Shown: piece after piece, positions 25,701 through 36,266 of the stretch
How the letters are laid out: each line of letters begins with the position of its first letter
Position numbering within the stretch: position 1 is the first letter of the stretch
Source of the DNA: Pardosa pseudoannulata
Taxonomy: Eukaryota > Arthropoda > Arachnida > Araneae > Lycosidae
Length of the DNA: 64,000 nt
Assembly: GCA_032207245.1 (NCBI GenBank)
Contig: CM063510.1
Location: 47,849,625 to 47,913,624 of the forward strand
Direction: 5' to 3'
Translations under genes and position numbers: made by a program
Notes under the pieces: generated by a model
The model's database searches: none
What the model was told of the DNA's origin: nothing
What the model saw: only the letters and a program-made list of their open reading frames with translations

Positions 25701-27413
25701 TTTAATTTTAGTTAATTAAAATAGAAGATCAATTTTTATAAATGTTAAAAAGAGTAAATCATTATGCAATTTGGAAAATATAAAGTTGAACTGACAATAC
25801 TTGTAACCTGATGAGACTTACTGAAAAAATTTTGTGTATAAAAGAGAAATGCTAAAATATTCACAACAGGAAAAAGTACCAAAATAACTGATAAACAGAT
25901 AAATTAAATACCATATCTTTTTGTATAAAGAAAAAAACAAAAGTCTAAAGTTTGAATAACATTTATAAACTGAATTGGGTCTATATGGCCATGAGTCCCT
26001 CCAGGCATATCCCAGGAGTGGTAGGCAGATCCCAAATACTTAACAATTTCACTTGGCTGATGCCCACAGAAGTAACCAGCATACCTGCCATGTTGCAAGT
26101 ACAAAAAATGTGTGACTGTAGTAGAGTTACTATTAGGTGGAGCAAATTTGGAATATAACTAGATGCTCTAGCAGAGCTCGTAACCATGATGCCAAAATTA
26201 GTGAGGCTAGTGCAAACCTTGCAAGCAAAAAGATGGGCTAGAATCAGAGCAGAGGAACTTTATGATAGTTAAACTTTCCAGACAGTATCTGGGTGACCAA
26301 AGGAGAGGAGAGGAAATTCTGTGAGGTGGCAGGCATAATCCTGGACCACAGAGCCATCACTCATGAGTCATTGAGAAATGACAATAGTCCACCCTGTGTA
26401 ACCTCCAAATGGCTTGCTCAGAAAATACCAGCCAGAAACCAAAAATAATTCAGGAAGTGAAAAAATAAGCTCATCAATTGAATAAATAATACTGATTAAG
26501 TTAATGAAAATAAGAGGGAAGTAAAAATGGGGGAAAGTGATCAATAATAAGATTTTTAAGGCAAGTATTAGGCATAGCATCACAAATGCCTTACACCTAT
26601 TAGGGTTGGCAGCCCTGAAGTATCAAATCATACAATTTTTTTCCTAGTTATTGCCACCGTACCTCTGGTGTCTGGGTGATACCCAGTTTGAAAGCCACTG
26701 ATGTAGAATACAAAATTTAAGAGGCAACACAACCTTACAATTAAATATCAAAACCCCCCACCTCACAAGTTATATCATAGAAAGATAACTTGAAATTGCT
26801 CATTGGTAAATAGGCAAAAAAAAAATTGAAATATAGTATGAAAATTATTAAGTCTACCTACTAAAAAATTTTTAAGAGCTATAACAAATTTATCAATGTG
26901 CCCAAACAGGAAATTAAAACCATAGTATTACAGCCTAAAAATCTAAGATAGCTAATAATCATATATTAGGCCCTTGAGAATCATAATTCTGTTATGTAGG
27001 AATTTTTTTATGAATGTATGAAAAAGAAAATGATCTAAGATATATCTCAGATAAAATAAAAATTCAGAAAAACATAATTTCTTTAATACTTTTTCATGCC
27101 TAAAAAAGCTAACATTATAAAAATGAAAAATAGATTACATACCACATAATTGAGTTCACTAAAAGGCAAATCAAATGCAACATTTATATCAAATTCTGTA
27201 GCTTCTTTCACCCTCAAGCCTTCAAAGTAGCTGCCAGTTAGAAAAAAGTGTTGAAAATACTTTGCAAACAAAGCACTTTTTTGCATACAGTACTCTTTAA
27301 AATTTGTGAGGAATGACAAAACTAGTTGCTTTTTAGCTGCATGATCAGCTTCTAACGCAACATCTATCTTGTAAATCTGCTGAAGAATAGCCCCAAGCTT
27401 GTGATCAGTATTT
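17848..27413 (-). CDS. cGAS-like receptor (cGLR, Mab-21 fold nucleotidyltransferase): gene span of six coding exons
   Basis: Six exons with GT/AG borders join in frame (exon ends are given separately) to 375 residues plus stop; the first few codons are missing. Numbering from the first complete codon, the motifs are GS at 60-61 (LTGSYFEG), E73 and D75 (ATEFDINV), SGPARTIKV near 158-166 and the third Asp at 176 (ISIDLVPVF). These form the metal-binding triad of cGAS and Mab-21 enzymes. The C-terminal half contains ERVWRIHFPEAE, IPSYFLKVVAYW, FWKKKDIGCLL and YPRFNLFHSL, matching the family's helical lobe. cGLRs sense cytosolic nucleic acid and make a cyclic dinucleotide that activates STING. 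No His/Cys zinc-thumb cluster is seen where human cGAS has one. A catalytically dead Mab-21-like protein is unlikely because all three acidic residues are kept. Confidence 0.88.
19729..19758. repeat. (TA)n microsatellite in a cGLR intron
   Basis: About 30 bp of uninterrupted TA. Confidence 0.9.
19988..20116 (-). CDS. cGLR coding exon 5
   Basis: A 43-codon exon in phase 0, with acceptor TTTACAG and donor GTAAGT. It encodes DWPIPSYFLKVVAYW followed by ENFWKKKDIGCLLLL. This corresponds to the cGAS helices with SSYHVKTAFFH and the W-x-x-K-D-L-G motif. Confidence 0.86.
21188..21352 (-). CDS. cGLR coding exon 4
   Basis: A 55-codon exon in phase 0, with acceptor TTTGTAG and donor GTAAGT. It encodes TSYIVPKPLK and SERVWRIHFPEAE, matching the ETWRLSFS region of cGAS, then a strongly basic run IIKRKKKLKRVIKLVK. 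No zinc-ligand cysteines are present, although the zinc thumb of vertebrate cGAS lies just after this W-R motif. Confidence 0.86.
22440..22620 (+). repeat. tRNA-derived SINE-like element (copy 1)
   Basis: A B-box-like GGGTTCGAGTTTCC lies at 22487-22500, preceded by a tRNA-like arm (AATGATCTTCAATGTAGGAT). The downstream body (AGCCATTTAGAATCAGCTT, then AGTAGATATCGGCC) resembles a second copy at 38437-38600. The 5' A box is degraded. Confidence 0.6.
22828..22978. repeat. AT minisatellite
   Basis: Reiterated TTATATTATTATATATAT-type units of roughly 17-24 bp, six to seven copies, in the third intron of the cGLR gene. Confidence 0.85.
24750..24899 (-). CDS. cGLR coding exon 3, third catalytic Asp
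   Basis: A 50-codon exon in phase 0, with acceptor TTCTTCAG and donor GTAATT. It contains NSGPARTIKVL, then the strand VWISIDLVPVF, whose Asp completes the metal-binding triad. Confidence 0.88.
25481..25666 (-). CDS. cGLR coding exon 2 of those seen
   Basis: A 62-codon exon in phase 0, with acceptor CTTACAG and donor GTAAGA. It encodes VNELHSLPSYATLQL at the start and LQWFQSLIDSFIN then YPDVLW at the end. The W-F-Q-S run after a GYL-like NYL is usual in this position of arthropod Mab-21 nucleotidyltransferases. Confidence 0.86.
27143..27413 (-). CDS. cGLR coding exon with catalytic GS and E-x-D motifs
   Basis: The acceptor ttttctag precedes the exon at the 27414 side and the donor GTATGT follows at 27142. 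It carries one leading base of a split codon plus 90 complete codons. It encodes the N-terminal helix (KLGAILQQIYKIDV), then GSYFEGLRV and EFDINVAF. Upstream in the same frame there is a stop but no ATG before the acceptor, so translation must start in an earlier exon. The internal ATG (MQKSALFA) is too close to the GS motif to be the natural start. Confidence 0.88.
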
Positions 27414-29216
27414 CTAGAAAAGGTAATTTAAAATAAATTTTTATGAAAATATTTTTATCAAACAATATAGCAATTTATCAAGACCTTATAACAAAAAAAT
27501 AAATAAAAAAAACATTCAGAACTTGGATGGTTTAAAGTATTAACTTTTTAAAAGATAAGAATACAGACAAATAAAATCATTAGATTGCAAAATTATATCT
27601 GTAATTTATACAAAATAGAGTATATACAAATCCTTCATCAAATAACACCTTAAAAAATCTCAAAATTTCTATATTAGTATAGATACATTAGTTTTAGAAA
27701 AAAAAATTTTAAAAAAAGGTTGAATGAATGGATACTCTAAAAATTTTCAACTTTTATCAATAATATCTTAAATAATTATAAAACTAGAAGTAAAAATTTA
27801 ACAATATTTTTTAAATATAACTTATTAGTGTTTTAAAATTTATTCCAAAAATATACTAATTTTTTAATAAAGGTATTTTTAAACAACATAAAAACAGATA
27901 TCCCATTTTAAATTTTGAGGAAAAATTTAAGAATAGCATTCTACAGAGCATCTCTGAATATATTTTATAATTAAAAGAAATAGCATTCCAATAAACTCAG
28001 ACAACCATAACTTTTAAATAGATTTGTTTTTAATAACTACTTCATAGATGCTGTGATTGTAATGATTTCTCAGAGTTTCTATAAAAACATATTGAAATCA
28101 ACTATATGAACATATTGAATTTTTAAAACAATTTTAATGCACTAAATTATAATGAAAAATTATTATATTTCCTATTAGAAAATTTACATGATTGAATTCT
28201 ATTGCTAAATATGCAAGACTGATTTTTAAAACTTAATAAATTGACATTTATTTTTAACTACAAACTTTCAAACATAAATGAAAAGTTACATAAAATTTTG
28301 CATCAACAGTGCTGTTTTACAATACCAACACATCTTTCAAAAAGGTAGATACAAACAGACAAAAAGTTTTTATTATAGTTATTATAATTACTATTAAATA
28401 ATAATTCTAAATTGTATATTTAAACCTAGAAGATTCATTAAACAAAATAATTTAAATATTGATTTTAAAGTAAGTATTGAAAGACAAAACTTATTTAACA
28501 GATATCAAAACTATTCACAGAATTATTTAAAACGATAAATGCAAGTCAATTTTAGATTTTATATAAATAGCAAATAAAAGATTTCAGAATATAAGGATAT
28601 TACAAATTCTATTGAAAAATGCTAAAAAATTAATCTTACTTTTTCCTCATAATGAATTTACATAAAACAGACTATAGAAAAATACTAACCACCAGAAATT
28701 TTTAAGTCCTCTTCAAAGATGCTCTCTTAAATATCAAGTAGCACAAACTAGAAACCAAGCTTGCGAAGTTTTGGTTTTGTTATAGAGGTGTCAGATAATT
28801 CAGCTTCAAATCACACAAATAAACAAAAAAATCTGGTAATATTCTGTCGTGTGTATGACATAATCCAGGAACTATAAAAATATGAATGAACCAAATGATA
28901 AGATTCTGAACACAAACTTAATGTCAGAGTAACATTTGAAACCAACTGGAATAACTTGAGAAATGACACATTACTTCAAAAGAAAAACAAACAGTAAACT
29001 ATTTATTACTTCCTTTTTATTTTCAAAACGAATCTAAAACAAAAGCTAACTACAAAGTAAAATTACAACTTATATCTACAACATCTACTATCGGTTCTTG
29101 GTTTGATATTTTCAATTTATACCAAAACCTTTAAGGATGAATAGAAACTTTAATACCACATTACGGTCGGAAGAAGCGCTAACTTTTTAAAAGGGTAATT
29201 CCCGAAACACTTCATA

Positions 29217-29268
29217 GACAGCCAATTGGAAGCTTCAATAATACAAAATACTCTGATTGGTCGGTGAG
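29217..29268 (-). promoter_or_regulatory. Candidate cGLR promoter with two CCAAT boxes
   Basis: About 1.8 kb upstream of the first coding exon found, the minus strand carries ACCAATCAG (near 29258-29266), and GCCAAT/ATTGGC-type words occur around 29219-29226. The flanking 29160-29300 is less AT-rich than its surroundings. CCAAT boxes are general promoter elements; assigning them to this gene is inference from position. Confidence 0.35.
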
Positions 29269-29299
29269 CAGTGTAATTTAAGTTTACAAACATTACGTA

Positions 29300-31113
29300 A
29301 TTTTTTTTTATCTCAGTTTCTGAATTGCATTATCTGATTGAGCACATAGATTTCATTATTGTTTCCATTTTCTTCAATTAACAGAACAACAAATATTATT
29401 CACTATTAGTGAGATATATACAAATGTTTTACGTATGGTACTGCCCTTTGCGAGGGAGAGGGACAATAAAAAGTACTTTTGAATTTATCATTTTCTCCTT
29501 TCACTAACGTGACAAAAAGTTTCTTGAAAAATTGTTAGAAGGGTTCAATTTATTTTTCAGGTAATATTTAAAGAGTTATTTTGAAAATCTAATGAGTTTG
29601 CAAGCAATTTTAGACTGCTTAAACAGTTACAAATAAGAATAGCCTAAACCTTGCGAGTTTGTTTTTTAGGATCTTTCGCATCAGATAATTTCATTCTTCT
29701 TCCTCGAAATATCATTTTGAATCGCGGTTTTCAAATTGGGTTCCAAGCGCTATAAGTGTCTACCGGAAGTGTCGTAACAATAATCAAGAAACCGGACTAT
29801 ACATTGGAAATTCTTAAATAAGACATAAAAATACGGAAAAGTTAAAATAAATTGTCTTCCCTCACCACTGCACTACCATCGAAAAGTTCTAAGAATTATT
29901 TTTCTATTTATCTCGAGATACAGACGATTCTCTTCCTACATCAGTTTACAATCTAGGTGCTCTCGCATCCTAAAGTACCGCAATTATGTGCCTGGGTGTC
30001 ACTGCGAAAGAAACTTAACCGCTGATAACATATATCTGGAAAGTGTGCCGTTTTTACTGCATTTAAAAAAGCGTAGTGTATTTACGTATCTAAAGAGCAC
30101 ATGCTTCCTGGGTAACTATTCCACATTCAGTGCAGACAACGAAAATAATAGATATTTTGTGTCTTCACAATCAGGGCACTATAATAAGATAAAAATAGGT
30201 TTGGGATAAAAAGTCTAGAGGAGCATATCATAAAACCACCTTTTGACAATCACCAGTAAAAAGAATGTTCGCAGTAAAGGAAAAGGGAGGAGGAAGTAGG
30301 AAGTGATATGACTGTGATATGAACTCACGAATCCAAAATTCTATCCCCATCTTTCATCTTTTAGTTGTTTTTATGCTCTGCTCGTTGTCAATTTCTCTGC
30401 TTACTGTAAGAAATCTCTGGATTAGAGGGCTCGGCCCAGGAAATCCAGTTGACCTACCATCCTGAAGGTCCTGAAAGTGAAGCGTTTTGAGGAGAACAAA
30501 TTTCCATCACGGCAAATGAATTCCTCTTATAGATGTATATAATCTTGTAGTTGCGGACAACAGATTAAAGGAACTTTCAGATTTTCACAGCGTTGTTCTG
30601 ATAATAATAACGTATTTTATGAGAGGCTTGGGGGTTCAAACTCTTTCTAGGGACTAACAAACTGAAAGAAATGCCGATAAAATTTTAATATTTAACATAA
30701 AGATAACGCCTAGGCTTACGCATATTTTGAAACTTCCATTATATTTATAAAAATAATATCTGCTTTTGAATTATATTTCAATTTGATAAAATGTCGAGCA
30801 CGTTACATATAAAAATGTATCTGTCTGCAACGATTTCGTCTAAATTCATCTATTATCATAATTAGCGCAGAATCTGTATGCAAAAATAAAAAAAACATAC
30901 TAACAGATAATGCATTCCTTATTCCAACAACATAGTCATTGTTTTATGTGTTCACTACTTGCACATGGTCTTCAGATCCTTGCGTTGATTCAAATTACAG
31001 CTTGTATCATATTACTTCAAACAACATTACACTTCATTAGTTGTATTATTATAGGGGTTAGTTTTGCACGTCTGCATTCCCCAGCATAGAACGTCCAGGT
31101 AAAAACAAAACAT
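29300..31113. other. Intergenic, nothing recognised
   Basis: No exon identified; several short open frames lack similarity that I can see. Confidence 0.4.
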
Positions 31114-31472
31114 AGTGCCACCTAGCGGCACAGGGTATAATATAGACAATATGCAGTGTGCAAGATGGCACGATGTGTTTTCGACTATTTCATGTAAATG
31201 TTAATAAATACATTTAATAGGATTGCAGCCTCTACAAGGGAGCTCGGCCTATCTCAGCAATCTATACTAGACTCCATGCAAATATACGTACATTTTTTTC
31301 ACATTCAAGGATGCATACCTGGCCACGACTGTAGAGGTTGGTTTTGTTATATTGCATCCCCTCATTACAGTGGAAGGTTCAGGTAATAAACCACCTAGAG
31401 GGTCGAGAAAATGAGAAGTGAGATGCAGCAAGATGGCATGACATTTTTTGATTGTTTCTTGTAAATGTTATT
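31114..31472. repeat. Direct repeat of about 85 bp flanking a transposase fragment
   Basis: Segments 31114-31200 and 31388-31472 share the order CCACCTAG, GCAAGATGGCA and TT(T/C)(A/C)TGTAAATGTTA. The first begins with the palindrome-like GTGCCACCTAGCGGCAC. They bracket a 62-codon open frame resembling a transposase DNA-binding domain. Confidence 0.6.
31198..31386 (+). pseudogene. Fragment of a Tc1/mariner-type transposase DNA-binding domain
   Basis: The frame contains STRELGLSQQSIL followed by HFFHIQGCIPGHDCRGWFCY. This order resembles the helix-turn-helix and linker of arthropod Tc/mariner-type transposases, where a STR-x-x-A-x-E-LG-x-S-x-x-T motif is followed by P-Y-H-x-Q and an FC-x-W. 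No catalytic domain follows. Identification is by eye on about 50 residues. Confidence 0.45.
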
Positions 31473-31610
31473 GTCATCATATTAAATATCTTTAATATGA
31501 TGACCACTGTCATTCTCTACACTGTTTCTATAATTGTTTTATTGCTTCATAAAAATGCAAAATATAAAAAAAATTATAGAGTGTGTAAGAATGTAAAATT
31601 ATAAAGTGCT

Positions 31611-31800
31611 CAGCGGTAGCTCAGTCGGCAAATGCAACTGTCTCGTAACGGCTGAGGATGTACAATAGGTTCGGGGCCTCAATGTCCAAGTTTCCAAACG
31701 ATACCTCTTAAGGTGTCAGGCTAAGCCTGGGGAGGCAATGGCAGCCACCTTTCCATGAGCAGCCATATCACATATAAATGGACATATGCCAACCAAATTG
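31611..31800 (+). repeat. tRNA-derived SINE-like element
   Basis: An A-box-like TAGCTCAGTCGGC (31617-31629) and B-box-like GGTTCGGGGCC (31668-31678) are spaced as in a tRNA. A non-tRNA body with AGGCTAAGCCTGGGGAGGCA follows. It does not fold into a full tRNA cloverleaf that I can support, so SINE is preferred. Confidence 0.6.
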
Positions 31801-32545
31801 TCGAATTTTTAAATTTTAATCTATTTATAGTAGGAAATGGATAAGTAATACCGCAGGTAGTATACATACCCTATATAACAAGAAAAGTTATCCTATTTTC
31901 TCTTTTTTGTAAGAAGGAGCAGCGGTCAGAACAATATTGCAACAGAGCAATGTTGCGAGAGAATGGTGGGTGGGGAGAGATAGAGACATTCCTTTCAACG
32001 TCATTGAAGATATGAAGTATGGAACGATGATTTTCAAAAAAAATTTACAAATTTTCGAGGAGAAAAATATTTTGAAAAACAGATTCATGGGCCTCCCCCA
32101 TCCTAAAATCTCGGGCCCAAGTACTATGCAACTATCTTCTCTCAAACACGAGGGCCTGGTGTACTGTTGTAGTCTGCGACCGACAACATTAATACTCATT
32201 ATGAGTGCAGATTGTGCAATTAAGAAAGGAGATGCACAGCTTGATGTTCTAACAGTCATAATAGCAAAATTTTAACATTCTATGGCTAATCGTTTTTGAA
32301 TTATACGAAGTGCCCTCAGTGGTGGTGAGGCGTAACTTGGCAGTTTCAACCGGAGTAGGGGCAAAAGTTTTCAATAATGGGTATTCAATAATCCTAAAAC
32401 GGTAATGTTTTAACCCTTTTTTAACTATTATTTTTATTACTGTTTATTTTGTTATAATGGTAATATCTTATACATGTAAAATCGATGCAAACACAAAACA
32501 TGGTGATTCCTTTCTTTTATTCTTCAGAAAAATGTTCTCTAAGCT

Positions 32546-32548
<3 letters not shown>

Positions 32549-32614
<66 letters not shown>
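32549..32614. repeat. (AT)n microsatellite
   Basis: About 65 bp of pure AT dinucleotide. Confidence 0.95.
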
Positions 32615-32620
<6 letters not shown>

Positions 32621-33129
32621 TGCGATCGAAGGGAGGTAAGATTAAGCTCTAAATACCTAATAAATCAATTAAGTAAAAACAAAATTCAACTAAGTAAAAT
32701 TAAGTTAGGCTGGTTTTTTCCAATCAAAATACAAATTGATTTTTTCCAAAGATATAGACATTTATTTTCTTGAATGTAAAATACAACATACCTTTCTCAA
32801 ATACTAGTTTGTCTTCTTGATCTTTCTCTTCAATCAAACACACGTTATCATTAAAATGTAAGTATCGTTTTATTTTTCAAATGAGTATAAATACCAATGT
32901 GTAGTTCACTAACATTATTTCAGTATAGTCTGGAGTTCTTACATATTATAAAACTAATAATTAGGATTATTCGAAATTAAAACATGGATTGAACTTTAAG
33001 ATTTTGGCGCACATTTGGGGTTTGGTTTGGTTTTGGAACGTTATGGTCTACTATTTTGCTCAAGACGGCTAATGTGACAGGGACTTACTGTTTAAAGCCT
33101 ATTCCGAACGGCTACAAACATCCATTCCA

Positions 33130-33192
33130 TCAGAGGGATTCGAAACCGTGAACCCCGGTATCAAAGACCCGCTCTCTATTGTTCGACTACAC
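33130..33192 (-). repeat. tRNA-derived SINE-like head
   Basis: On the minus strand a B-box-like GGTTTCGAATCCC (33135-33147) is preceded by GTCGAACAATAGAGAGCGGG, a degenerate A-box/anticodon arm. Confidence 0.5.
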
Positions 33193-33199
33193 ATTTGGG

Positions 33200-33580
33200 G
33201 ACACTCTGATATTTATCGAATCTGATCTAACGATGCTTATTCGAATGACAATTAAAATTGTTCCTAAATTCCGACATGGGAGTCCTCCATTGTCGGAATA
33301 ATTTTCCCTATTTGATGTTGTTTTGAGGCATCTTTGGATCAAATTTGAGCCACTTCTGGTGTTGATCAAAAGCCAAAAATGGTTGTTTAAATCGGATCCT
33401 ATGATGTTCTTTCGAATGGCCCTAAAATTGTCCTAATATTTCAACATGTGTAAGTGAGTGAAGTCACTTTATGATTTTGGGTCACCTTTGGGGGCATTTT
33501 CGGTGTTGATTAAACCCCGAAAATGGTTGATTGAATCTGATCTAATGACGCTTATTTGAAGGGAAGATTAATTTTAAAAA
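33200..33580. repeat. Degenerate tandem repeat, about three units of 145-150 bp
   Basis: The units share ATCGAATCTGATCTAACGATG / AATCGGATCCTATGATG / AATCTGATCTAATGACG-like words, followed by CTTATTCGAATG-like and TTAAAATTG-like words. The last two units also share GGTGTTGAT(C/T)AAA and AAAATGGTTG. Boundaries are approximate. Confidence 0.6.
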
Positions 33581-33841
33581 TACATAAAGTTGTCTCCCTT
33601 TACAGTTTTTAAACATATTTTTTTAATTGATCAAACGATGAACTATGTTGATCAAATCTGATCAAACGAATGACGTACTTTGACTTTTTTTTTATTAGTT
33701 AATGGTTCTTTAATTAGTTTTTTGTTCCTAATAACTGAATCCCATGCCCACCCCATATTGTGTCCATTTATCTTACTTTCCGGACGTCCTGGGCATTTTT
33801 ATCACCTGCAGTGTTTAGTTTACGTTGTTTTTCCCATAGAG

Positions 33842-36266
33842 CAGGGCTGTCCAACTGGCGGCCCGCCAACTTCTTATTCAGCATATTCTTTTTTTGAAAT
33901 TTCATGGTATCAAGAAGCATCCGAGACTACCATTCTTGATCAAGCCGAGGTCCCCGAAGTTGATTCTTGATCTCTCTTTCACTCCTTTCATTGTATTGGG
34001 AGAAAAAGGCACAGGGCATCCATAGGTCAAGGTCAAGCAGTCTTTCCCTGCACGTTGGTGTTCAAACAAATTCTTAGAAATAGTATAGTCTCGCGTTGGC
34101 AATACCAGGCGAGGGAGACAGGGAAGGAACAGAGAAACATTTCAGATAAGCAAAAGCTGATCGCAATTGGTTAAAAATAAAGACCGGATGAACTGCCACT
34201 GCGGTCTTTGTTGATTTCGAAAAAGAAATTGAGAGCTTGCGTTCGTCAATTCTCAGATAAGCTTGCAGATTTTGGATATGAAGTAAACCTCTCTTGTACC
34301 GTAGCTATATTTTGGGGGGAACGTGTGAAAACTAATTTTATTGTTGATTGTGAATATTTCATCTTCCAACGAAAAGTAAGAAACGAAAGATATACAGTGA
34401 GAATAAAGTGTTCCAGGACCGCTGGGAAACCCAGTATTTCATCACGAATAGAAAGGACAAACTCCAGTGCTTGATTTGCATTCAATCTGTGGCTGTGTGC
34501 AAATATGATGTATAAATGTACTACGCGAGTCTTCACGATGGAAGCCACAGTAAGTATCAAGGAGAAGCAAGATCTGATAGTTTCAGAACTGAAATCAAAA
34601 CTGCAAAAACAAACTAGGATGTTTACTCAAGTAAAATCTGATCAGTACGATGCTTTGCATGCTTCGTATGCAATTTCACTTGAGCTTGCTAAAGCGAAAA
34701 AACCTTATACTGATATCATCGTTGCTAAAAAATGTGCTGTAGAAATGACAAAAGTATTTGGTGATAGCAAAATGGCTAAGCATTTTGATTCAGTTCCAGT
34801 TTCTCACCAAACCGTCCAACGAAGAGTTGCCGAAATGGGTGACCAAATACAACAGAAATTGTCCTGCGAGATTGAAAAATGCTGCTATTTCTCCTTGTGT
34901 ACCAACGATAGTACAGACCAGTCGGACACCAGTCAACTTTTGATTTTCATTCGCACTTCTAAGGAAGACTGAGATCAAAGAGGAAATCCTTACCATGTGT
35001 TCTCTTTACTCCACAACAAAGGGTAGGGACATATTTAAAGCAGTGATAAAAGCGGTCAACAGTGTCAGAGGTTTTGAAAACTGTTCCGTCCTAGCTACAG
35101 ACGGTGCAAAGGAAATGTTAGGACCAAAGATAGGATTGACTGGATGTTTGAGAGAAAATGGAATGAAATGCCTTGCACTTCATTGCAACATTCACCAGCA
35201 TGCTTTATGCGTTAAATCGGTGAAACAAACTGAAACCCTTAAAAAAGTTGTGAAAGTCATCAACATGATCAGAGGCGGCAAGAGGGCTCTTATGCATAGG
35301 CAGTTCTGTAATTTTTTGGAGGAAATTGAAGCAGAATACGGAGATCTGGTTATATACATTTAAGTTAAGTGGCTTAGTGCCGGAAACTGCCTCAAGAAAT
35401 TTTTTGAGTTGAGAAAAGAAAGCCCTCTTTTCCTTCACCAGTTTTCTCCATCAGAAAACCTTGAACAAAAACATTTAATCATGGATTTTTCACGTCACCT
35501 GGCATTTCTAACTGATATTACTGGCCACCTCAACGACGTGAACTTAAAACTACATGGAAGAGGCCAACTGGTGTCTGAACTAATGGCACACATCAATGGG
35601 CTTAGAAACAAGTTGAAAATTTTCCATGAAACTTTGTGAAAAAAATAACTTATCTCCCTTCGCCAGCTGCAGTCGTTTGGCGTCAGAGTGTGAGGAAGTG
35701 CTGGATTTTTCTGAATTTTGCCCTGAGTTGCAGACTATTATTGATGTATTCAACACGACATTTTCAGATTTTGAGAGCATTAAGAATGACGTGGCTCTGT
35801 TTAGTAACCCAGTCACAGCAAGAATTGAAAAACAACCGCCCAACTTACAATTAGATTTCTGTGATCTCCAAGCTGACACGTTCTTTCAAACAAAAACTGA
35901 AAAGGGACCCGAGATCTTCAAGTTGATTCCAACTGAACGGTTTCCAAATCTGCGTGACTTAGGACTGAAAATAGCTTCCATGTTTGGGAGCACATGTTTA
36001 TGCGAAAGTGCTTTTTCTTCCATAAAGTTTATCAAAAATCGTCACAGTAGCTCTCTCTCCGACAGTTCATTGTTAGACCTTCTTCGGCTTCGGCCTCAGT
36101 TTTCCCATTAAAATGTAAGCAAATTGTTTTATAATTAATAATTCAACTATTAATTGTTATGTATAAGAGGTAAGAGGTTATTCTTCAACTTTTTCAAACT
36201 GCGGCTCGCCAGGTGATCAGTGACCGGAATTGTGGCCCGTGGGTTCTTTGCAGTTGGACCGTACTG
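33842..36266 (+). mobile_element. hAT transposon of the GTF2IRD2/ZBED type, about 2.4 kb
   Basis: The left end CAGGGCTGTCCAACTG (33842-33857) and right end CAGTACGGTCCAACTG (reverse complement of 36251-36266) match at 13 of 16 positions. The interior holds a long, intronless, broken hAT transposase on the plus strand. The eight bases outside each end do not match, so the target duplication is lost or the ends are slightly misplaced. Confidence 0.78.
34372..36111 (+). pseudogene. hAT transposase related to GTF2IRD2 C-terminal / ZBED proteins, broken
   Basis: An N-terminal BED-like segment (DRWETQYFITNRKDKLQCLIC, read as two parts around a stop) precedes KSKLQKQTRMFTQ and YTDIIVAKKCAVEMTKVF. 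Then come VSHQTVQRRVAEMG and TNDSTDQSDTSQLLIFIRTS, the latter the hAT first-Asp motif with Asp replaced by Asn. The C-terminal half contains LHCNIHQHALC, HLAFLTDITGHLNDVN, FSNPVTARIEKQPPNL and the dimerisation end LRDLGLKIASMFGS and SAFSSIKFIKNRHSSSL, finishing at a TAA at 36109-36111. Interruptions include a TGA at about 34970, a TAA at about 35361 and a frameshift near 35636. In vertebrates related sequences were domesticated as GTF2IRD2 and ZBED genes; this copy is intronless and disabled. Confidence 0.85.

Larger units (their letters stand above)
18076..27142. other. cGLR introns: general content
   Basis: Introns at 18076-19987, 20117-21187, 21353-24749, 24900-25480 and 25667-27142 are AT-rich and hold a SINE-like copy, AT minisatellites, a palindromic segment at about 22099-22165 (AAAGTATT with ATATCATGATAATACTTT) and hAT-like termini near 26600-26701. 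I see no nested gene. Overlapping open frames at 25904-26187 have no recognisable similarity. Confidence 0.5.

Noticed and set aside
25904..26187. Three overlapping open frames in a cGLR intron
   Set aside because: They occupy the same DNA on both strands with no similarity; more likely an old repeat than a nested gene.
31611..31690. Possible tRNA gene
   Set aside because: A and B boxes are present, but the acceptor and anticodon arms do not pair convincingly and an unrelated body follows; SINE is the better reading.
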